Source: Gliomastix tumulicola
Lineage: Eukaryota > Ascomycota > Sordariomycetes > Hypocreales > Bionectriaceae
Length of the DNA stretch: 64,000 nt
Direction: 5' to 3'
Assembly: GCA_001599755.1 (NCBI GenBank)
Contig: BCHX01000001.1
Location: forward strand, 5,828,001-5,892,000
Numbering within the stretch: position 1 is the stretch's first letter; every line of letters starts with the position of its first letter. Of this stretch, positions 56,621 to 64,000 are shown piece by piece. Made by a program: the position numbers and the translations under genes. The notes beneath the pieces are model-generated. The model was not told the origin of the DNA. It saw only the letters and a program-made list of their open reading frames with translations, and did not search any database.

Positions 56621-58456
56621 CCGGAATAGGCTCCTGCTCATCTTGGATTTACTCTTTCAATGAGTCTAGGGGCTTGTGAGGCAAAGGAATGAGGGCGTGA
56701 GGGCTCGTTAATTCGTCCCTAGCTACCTGCCGTGAAGTATTACGATTCATAGACCGCATTGACTTCTCTCGACTGGAGAATGCCTATCTCGATTTAGATA
56801 ATGACTTGGAGAGAATTTCTGTAGCGTTGGAATATAGGACCCATGTCCGTGGTGTACGGTTTTGATTACGACGAGCCTCGTCAGATTGCGTAATGGCTCA
56901 TGAATTTGAACACTTCTCCATGCATCCGCACCTAAACTTGAACCCGCCGCTCCTACTATTTCCTTCATAGCGATTTAACCCACTGATATTTTGTCAGCCG
57001 CGTGGCATTACATTCTTTCCCCAGTGTAGACGACGAATCATGTGTTAGGCCATCCAGTTAGCGACAACTGTGCAGTTCTCGTCGAGTGCCTTCTTTAGGG
57101 CCCAGGCTTAGTTAGAAGACGCACAATCTAACACAGTCAAAAAGGTGCGCTCTGGACCTAAACGCATGGTTCAAAAGAGACAGGTCATCATGGTCATTCA
57201 GTATCTCTCGGCTATGCATTTCCCGTGCTCTTCCTCTTCCTCCTCATCCCCAAGGGTCGTCTTAACTCAGCTGATCAGTCAGCATGGGTGACACAATGAT
57301 GTGCATTTATTTTGTTCTCCCCTGGGTCCCAATTGAACTCTAAACAAAGAANCCCGACTCCCGCCTCTTGGCGATAAACGTGATAGGCCTGCACCGCCCA
57401 CAAGGGTTCAAAGCCTCCGCCATCTGCATATCCATGGCATCAGCTCCGGCTTCATAGCCACGCAACACCCACCCACGCTAGAGACCGGCTACAGTGCCCT
57501 CCATTGCTGATGCGTCCTCGTCCGTGGCAAAAGGACTGCGTGCGGTCAAGATATGCAACTTTTATTATGAGTATTTGTTTGTAGCCATGAGACCCGTTGA
57601 AGGTAGAACGGAGATGCGCCACTCCGACCAAGACATGCATGGTGCAGACCAGGTCAGCTGGCGATCTATTCGCAAGCTGATTGGAACGGACGGCGCTATT
57701 GGAGGTCTGGACAGAACGAGACGGAGGTTCGCTCATCAGTTGAGCCCGCCAGGGAAAAGCCCGAGTGCGATGGGCTGACCACCTAAACGGCGATAGAGTG
57801 TGGCTTAGTACGAGGCCTGACGCTAACAGTGGGGCTCTGCCGTCCAATTCCCTGGGCAACCGTCACCAGCTGCAGCAGGAAAGCCTGAACGGCTGGTCAG
57901 CTTTCGAGCATCAATAACCCAAGACGATCAACGATTCAACGCGCGGCAAGCCTGCAGGACAAAAAAAACTCCACCGGGACTGCCTTGTCTCCGTCCGACG
58001 AAATAACACTGGCAAACGTCCGTCTTGTTTTTCTTCCCTCTCCTCCTGCACTCTCTCCTCAAGACTTCTGTTTTCTTTTTCCCCTTGAAGCATACCTAAT
58101 CGTACTATACTATCACCACCTATAGTCCCCCAGCTATTACCTCCTGAGCAGTGCCCTGTCAGCATAAATCTGCACGTTGCCTCAACCGACTTGGCAAGCT
58201 CCCGCTCGATATTTACGACAGCATTCGGCCCTGATTGGTACGCGCACTCAACAGACCGAAAGGGTTCGTCGAGCAGATAAACTTCCACCGGCAACGACGC
58301 CAACCTCCTCGACAGCTCAAACACCAACGGTTTCCACCCGCGCATAGGAAGCTCTCTCGACTACCCGAGCAGCTTGCCCTTTCCTGCAGCGCACCGCTCA
58401 CCCCAGACACACATAAAAGCCAGTGCCAGCACATCCACCGGGCTACACTATTCAAG
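56621..58456. other. Intergenic region, one ambiguous base
   Basis: 1.8 kb without a recognised gene. A 94-codon ORF (57494-57778) overlaps a 135-codon ORF on the other strand; neither is convincing. Position 57352 is N. Confidence 0.45.
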
Positions 58457-59486
58457 ATGGTATCGTGGGAGTGGGATCCAGACTACGTGCCCAGGGTGAA
58501 GCTGGGACTGCACGCCTTCCAGGTCGTCCTGGTGTTCGTGCTGTGGTGTCTGGAGCTGGCCGTCTTCAATGGGAAGGATGCCGAGATCACAGGCCTGAAT
58601 GGCTGGACATTTGGTGTGGTGAGTATCTGGCGCCCTGAGACGGATTCCCTCCCCCTTTAATGATTGTGGAAGTTGCTAACCCTGTCTCTCTGCAGTGCTT
58701 TCTGTCGATACCGGCATGGGTGTTCCTGATCATGACGCCCCGATTCGATCGCACACGGCGATTTGCCAACGTCCACGCTATGCTGGGGGTTGACCTGGCC
58801 TTCACCATCATCTGGCTGTCTGCTTTTGCCACACAGGCCGACTACAACACCCAGGGCAAGTGTGGCAAGGTCTGCAACCTCAGCAAGGCCATTGTTGGTC
58901 TCGGAGTTTTCGTCACGTAAGTCACAAAAAGGCTACCAACGATCCAGGCTGCAGTTTTTCCCAGGCTCTAACACACTTGGCCACACACAGCATCCTCTTC
59001 GCCGTCACGACCCTCGTCAGCGGCTACACCATGCAGTACTACAAGTTCCACGGCGGGCTCCCCGGGTACGAGAACCGCAAGCTCCGCAGCGGCGAGAACA
59101 TCGACCCGGACAAGCAGGCCTTCTCCATGGCGCCACACGATGAGGAGGCCTACGAGCGCGTCAACATGGGCGACGAGTCCGAGGTCGGCGCCTCGGGCTT
59201 CGGCGCCAGCAGCAGCCTCGGCGGCGAGCCCTACAGCCAGGTCAACCCCTACAGCGCCGACGACTACGACGACCCGCACCGCTACGGCTCCGCGCCGCCG
59301 CCCAACAGGAACCAGGGCATGTTCGACGACAACACCGAGTACAGCTCCGGCGGTCTCGGCAACGCGCCGCCCTCGATGCCCTACGGCGGCGGCGGCGGCG
59401 GCAGCGCTGTCGGTGCGCAGTCGGACATGTACGACAACGGGCCGGCGCAGTTCCCCAGCGGCAATTACGACAGGATTGAACGGTAG
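58457..59486 (+). CDS. MARVEL-like four-helix membrane protein
   Basis: Exons 58457-58618, 58696-58916 and 58991-59486 give 292 residues; introns 77 and 74 bp. Four hydrophobic segments: AFQVVLVFVLWCLELAVF; the helix around SIPAWVFLIM; MLGVDLAFTIIWLSAFA; and VGLGVFVTILFAVTTLVSG. The loop between helices 3 and 4 has two cysteines (KCGKVCN). This is the MARVEL/Nce102 layout of fungal plasma-membrane or cortical proteins. The C-terminal ~130 residues are hydrophilic and Gly/Ser/Pro/Tyr-rich, probably cytosolic and disordered (EEAYERVNMGDES, then GGGGGGS). The precise role is unknown; membrane-domain organisation or secretion is inferred. Confidence 0.82.
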
Positions 59487-59923
59487 AACTAATGACTTTT
59501 TGTCCCAAAATTGCATTTGATTGTCACCGAAGTCGGAGGCCCGGGGGGGTGGATTGGAGAGCTTCCTGTTGGATTCAACCTCAGGACTCTCGGACGGTGC
59601 GTGGATCATTTTTTCGACGGCGTTCTGGGAGTCAGTCCATACGATTACTTCGAAAGGCCAAGGCCGCTTGGAAGCTGGACATTGCAAACTAGTGTAGAAT
59701 AACCTCTGGCTTGAGATGGATTGCGGAATAGATATCCCCAGGCATTTACATAGCCATATCACGACTTTTTGATTTTGTTTTTATCTGCGCCATAGATAGG
59801 GGTTGGAACATGAACTGAGTCTGGAAAGCCCCAAAGCAAGTTGATTCTAAACGCCAGTCGTGATGCTAAAGCACTCAAATGTACATAATAACCAATTGTC
59901 TTGTTCTCCCTTCCCCCCTTTCT
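59487..59923. other. Convergent intergenic region
   Basis: 3' flanks of the MARVEL-like gene and NOP16. No ORF or repeat of note. Confidence 0.5.
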
Positions 59924-60735
59924 TCACGCCTTCAGCTTCCCGGCACGCCGTCTGATATCCGCCGCCGTCTGCTGCATCGGGTTCAGCTTGTGATCCCTCG
60001 CCATGGCCTCGTAGTCGTCCCCGTGCCGCTGCACCAGCTTCGTCAGCCACTCCGCCTCGCGCTCGCTCATGTGTCTCGGCTTCTTCACCACGGGGGCCCT
60101 GGCCTCGGCGATCAGGGACTTGACGATATCCGTCTCCGTCCCGTCCTCCTTGATCCCGCCCCATTCCTCGTCTTCTTCTTCTTCTTCCTCTTCCTCTTCC
60201 TCCTCTCCACCCGCTTCCGAGTCCGTATCCAGGTCGTTCAACGCATCCCGGAGCGGCGCGTGTCCATGCCTGCTCGCGCGCGCGACCGCGCCGCTCGTGC
60301 TCGTGCGCGACAGGATGCGGATGATCTTGCCGTCGGCGTCGCGCTCGACCTTGGCCTCGGAGAGCACGGCCTGCTCCAGGCCCGCGATGGCCAGCGCATC
60401 CCGCCTCTTGCTCATCTTCTTCTTCTTCTCGTCGGCCGCGACGACGCCCGGGCCGCGCGGGATCTCGGTGCCGCCCGTGGGCGCCTTTAGACGGGCGGTG
60501 AGGCCGAGTCTTCGGTAGTTCTGCGCGAGGGTCTCTTTCTTGTTCCTGAGGACACTTGTCAGTACTGACACGGAGGCGGGGATTTCCGGTTTCTGATAAG
60601 AGAGAGGAGAAGGACTCACCAGTTCTTCGCAATGATACTGTTTCCGAGGGGGTTCAGAGGTCGCTTGCGGTTGTTGGACTGTCGGATCGGCTGCCGCCCT
60701 GAGCGACGCTTCTTCTTTTGGATCTCGCGGCCCAT
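59924..60735 (-). CDS. NOP16: Ribosome biogenesis protein Nop16
   Basis: Exons 60735-60620 and 60545-59924 give 245 residues with a 74-bp intron. Nop16 is a nucleolar protein of early 60S pre-ribosomes. The very basic N-terminus (MGREIQKKKRRSGRQPIRQS) and the following NNRKRPLN and IIAKNWNKKETLAQNYRRLG segments are the family's most conserved part; the intron splits the Trp codon of IIAKNW. A long acidic run of Glu lies around residues 152-165, coded by GAA/GAG repeats at 60174-60210. The C-terminal helix (MSEREAEWLTKLVQRHGDD, then LNPMQQTAADIRRR) is the second conserved block. Divergent neighbour on the right is absent for 800 bp. Confidence 0.93.
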
Positions 60736-61553
60736 TGTGGTCTGTGGTGTCGTTTGCTGGAATCTAGGTCTCTATGGGGAAGAGGAGAAGGGCTGACAAG
60801 GCTCAATTCGTCAGATCACAGGTTCTACCACAGAGGTCGTTTCGTGTGCTGCTGCGGATTGTCGTAGAATTCGATGGCGGAGGAGTGCCCGCCAAAATTT
60901 CTGATTTCTTGGGTTTATCGATAAGCTGGCTGTGAGAGAAGCGGCCCCACTGGCATGGACTGCTTCGAGACCCCATCTTCGACTTCAACATTTCCCTTCC
61001 AGACTATGCATCACTTCTCCTTAAATTCGAGACAAGAATGTAAATGTGCTACGTCGTTAGGTCGACAGCGTATGATTGTCCCAAAGCTTAGAGTGTTCCG
61101 ATATAACAGAAAAGCCCCGGCCGAGATCACGAGGGGGTCGCCTGAATACACCACCAGAGTCTCCTTCATCAGCTTCGGGATAGTAGGCCAGTGTTGAGTA
61201 CTATTTGACATAGTCAGCGCAATGGTAAAGAGAAATTGTGACAATTTCCAATCAATGTCATCATCGTGGCTCGTCCGAGGATCGAGTAGTTTCCATGTCT
61301 CAGCCCTACCCAAGGCCACCTTTGTTTACTTACCTTGCAGCAGGAAGAGTGTACTGTGTCTCACTTTTCATACATTCTCACTGTAGTGTGCCCAATTTCC
61401 AACAAGAGGCAAAGCAAAAGAAAGCCTGTGCCATGTCCTTGAATAGCCAAGTTCGTAATTCGTATGCAATCTCGCTTGCTCTACACAACCAGTCCCGCCA
61501 TCCCATCTCTATACGTAAAAAGAGACCAAGCACATCATCACATCATCACATCA
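60736..61553. other. Intergenic region
   Basis: Promoter of NOP16 on the left, 3' flank of the FAD oxidoreductase on the right. ORFs of 102-108 codons overlap on opposite strands and look like chance. A short catcatcaca repeat lies at about 61530-61558. Confidence 0.5.
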
Positions 61554-63022
61554 TCACACCTTGAACTTCCTCGGATCCAGTTTCCCCACGTCCGCGCTCG
61601 TGGCCTCCCCGTCAAAGAGGAACTCGGACATGAGCTTCCCCGTGCCGGGCCCGTTCTGGATGCCCCAGCACGTGTGCCCGGCGGCGACCCACAGACCCGG
61701 GACGGAGGTCTGCCCGATGAGCGGGCCGCTCTCCTGGCCGAAGCGCATGTGGCGGGGCAGGTAGCAGGCCTGCTTGGCCTTGACGGGGGCGGCGGCGAGG
61801 ACGCTGCTGATGGTGCTGATGTAGGAGACGAGGTCGTCGCACTGGGCCTCGTCGAACTGGACTTGGTCTGCCGTCTCGGGGAGGGGGACGAGCGTGTCCG
61901 GTTCTCCTGGAGTGGAAGGGTCAGCTCTGGCTGGTCTGATTTCATGTCGCACAGATTTCATGTCGCACAGAGATGAAAACGAGATGGAGATGGGATAGGG
62001 GTTACTCACCACAGGCGTAGACCTCGCCAAATGGCCTGGCGTAGATCTCAGGGTCTACATTGCCCTTGTGCCGTCGCTTCTGTCCCATCCTGGCCCTGTG
62101 CTCGGGGATGAAATCAGACGGCAACCTGATATCCGTGAACACGGCGTACGGATTCACCTCGGCCTCATAGACGACACTGTGCGCCCGCAGACCCTCAATC
62201 TTCGCCCGCGGGAGCACAACTCCCGTCCAGGGGCCGGCCGTGACCACAATATCCGTGACCTCAGACACCTCCTTCGTCTCCCCGGTCTCCCTGTCCAGAT
62301 AGCTCACGCCCTGGACGCCCTCAGTCGTCGTCGTCTTGAGCTCCGTCACCTTGGCGTTCGTGCGTATCTCGACGCCGGCCGCGCGTGCCAGCTCCGCGAT
62401 GGACGTGGTGAAGTGGTACGGGTGCACCTGCGACGTCTCCGTGAACCCGGGCGAGCCCATCTCCTGCCAGCTGGTGACGAGGTCCCGGTCGACGTAGTCG
62501 AAGTCGGCGGGGAAGTCGGACTCCTGCAGCAGGTCCCGTGCGGCGCCGTCCTGCTTCGGCAGCTTCTCCCATGCCTGGGCGCCGTCGGCCTGCTGCTGCT
62601 GTTCCTGCAGCTTCTGGACTCTCTCACGTGATACAATGGCCTCGATGCTGCCGCAGCCTAGTCTACGGTACCCCCATCTCTGAGCTCCGTTGTGCTCCGC
62701 TGCGAGTTCAGCGTGCAGTCTGTAGGAGAGAGGGACGAGACACTGCGGGTAGGCCCAGAGGGCGAGCAAGCCGCCAGCCTTGCCTGATGCGCCGGTGGCG
62801 ATGGCGGGCGCGGCCTCGAGGAGGGTGATGGTGTGGAGGGCCGGGTTGAATTTAGGATGCCTCGTGAGGAAGTAGGCTGTCGTGGTGCCGATGATGCCAC
62901 CGCCTGGGGGGAGTCAGATATCAAATCTCAGGCGCGAGGCGAACCATCTTGGTGTAGGGTAAGGTGATGGGCGAGTGAGTCAGCATACCGACGATGACGA
63001 TGTTGCGCCGTTGATCCGCCAT
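61554..63022 (-). CDS. FAD-dependent oxidoreductase, DAO superfamily, Tda3-like
   Basis: Exons 63022-62989, 62903-62010 and 61906-61554 give 426 residues; introns 85 and 103 bp, the first interrupting the dinucleotide-binding motif. After splicing the start reads MADQRRNIVIVGGGIIGTT with GGGIIG at residues 12-17, then GASGKAGGLLALWAYPQC, a form typical of the fungal Tda3 branch of D-amino-acid-oxidase-type flavoproteins. VVTAGPWTGVVLP is the mid-protein FAD-contact segment, and the C-terminal AAGHTCWGIQNGPGTGKLMS closes the flavin site. Substrate unknown; yeast Tda3 is linked to endosome-to-Golgi traffic. A sarcosine- or amino-acid-oxidase-like activity is the alternative. No peroxisomal signal at the C-terminus (KFKV). 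Confidence 0.85.
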
Positions 63023-64000
63023 GATGCAGCAGTTCCGAGTACCGCTCTTTCTTGTGCAAGGGCAGAGTCCGTTTCGGCCGCGAATGGTTTCAGTACGCGG
63101 TCCAGATCCTTGCTGTAGTTTGAGGGTTGCTTCCAGACAGGTACCTACTCCCGTCGATGAATCGTGCAACCCGCATCTGCACACTCGAGAAGTGGGGTGA
63201 CCGAACTCCTTCTGCGACATGACCTGCAGCTTCTGCCACAAAAGAATGCCGACCTCTGGTGGGGTTAGACAAATCACGTACAGGAAAGCTCCAGCTGTCC
63301 CCCATTTTGGAGGGGCAATCCAGTTCGGCCCCTCGATCCGTTTCCAGCGTCCAGCTCCGAGAGATTTCTGGACCTTTTGCAGCTCGGTGATCGGGCAGAT
63401 TTATCAAATGGTCAAGCTTCTGACGGGCAGTGGACCAATAGCAGTGCACATCCGCCACAGCCCGGCCTGAAGGTTGCACCGATACGCTGTGCAGTCTGGA
63501 CGGAAAGGCCCTGGCCCGGGCAGTTGTGGTGGGACAGATGCCCTGTAGCCCGTCCTGTACGTCATCCACTAATAACAGCTCCAGCTTTTTTTTTTGTGCT
63601 GCCCCCGGCCGGGTCCCCTTCGCCTCAGCTGGTTGTTGCATGCATGACAGAACCAGAAGCCAGAGACGAGACACGGGAGCTTGCAGCATCCCGAGGTGGC
63701 ATTGAATTAGTAATTCCGCCGTGTGAACGATGCTCCTCCTGAGGGCCGCCCCCCGCTCTAGCGGTCACAGAGTACTCGTATCGCCCTGTGCGAGGAGGAG
63801 CAGCAGCATTGCAGCAGGAGGAGGAGGAGGCCGCAGGACGGAATCGCCGCTACCGAGGCATAATTCCAGTCGCACTTACGATAACCATTCCTACCCGCCT
63901 CCAGTCGCATCCCAATTTCTTTTTTCCTCCTTGACCCCTCATCGTCGCGCTCTTTGTCCTCGCGTCGCCTCACCTCCGCCGTCCGCTCGATATCGTTACA
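63023..64000. other. Intergenic region at the right edge
   Basis: No gene recognised. A 199-codon minus-strand ORF (63090-63689) lacks protein-like pattern. A gene may begin beyond the window on the plus strand. Confidence 0.4.

Noticed and set aside
63090..63689. 199-codon minus-strand ORF near the right edge
   Set aside because: It starts with a hydrophobic stretch but has no conserved pattern and sits in the promoter region of the FAD oxidoreductase.

Overview
The window looks like chromosomal DNA of a filamentous ascomycete (Pezizomycotina, probably Sordariomycetes). Genes are spaced 0.1-3 kb apart, most introns are 50-80 bp with GTAAGT/GTGAGT-type donors and CTAAC/CTGAC branch sites, and the proteins are typical of moulds (DUF6594, DUF3176, PhiA-like, MARVEL membrane proteins). 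It is a draft assembly: there is a 30-N gap inside poly-C at 22991-23020 and single N bases at 8230 and 57352. No rRNA, tRNA or CRISPR array was recognised.

Left part (1-23.4 kb): large subunit of chromatin assembly factor 1; a hypothetical protein; a DUF6594 membrane protein; a DUF3176 membrane protein; a long low-complexity conserved protein; a small CxxC protein; a divergent pair made of an MFS transporter and a full-size ABCC-type ABC transporter; and a Sis1-type DnaJ chaperone interrupted by an assembly gap.

Middle accessory block (24.7-35 kb): three intact paralogues, tandem on the minus strand, and one broken copy on the plus strand, of a two-part intracellular protein family. Each has an uncharacterised N-terminal region, apparently an internal repeat, followed by a chymotrypsin/trypsin-like domain with H, D and S motifs (NYH, LDWAL, GDSG). 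The third intact copy has GDYG in place of GDSG, so it is probably a pseudoprotease. The spacers between copies are themselves duplicated. They show a short stretch of strongly one-directional C-to-T/G-to-A change (RIP-like), a small inversion and a ~660-bp insertion carrying an ORF relic. This is the most unusual part of the window.

Right part (37-63 kb): mostly housekeeping and metabolic genes. These are a HAD phosphatase convergent with RIT1; a DapA-type aldolase probably of sugar-acid catabolism; a Gfo/Idh/MocA oxidoreductase; a short-chain dehydrogenase; a CTP synthase split into 16 exons including five of 8-9 bp; a secreted PhiA-like protein; a single-pass sensor-like membrane protein; a vacuolar-type MFS transporter; a MARVEL-type four-pass protein; NOP16; and a Tda3-like FAD oxidoreductase. 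Exon structures were read by hand and checked for reading-frame continuity; all multi-exon models below sum to a multiple of three.
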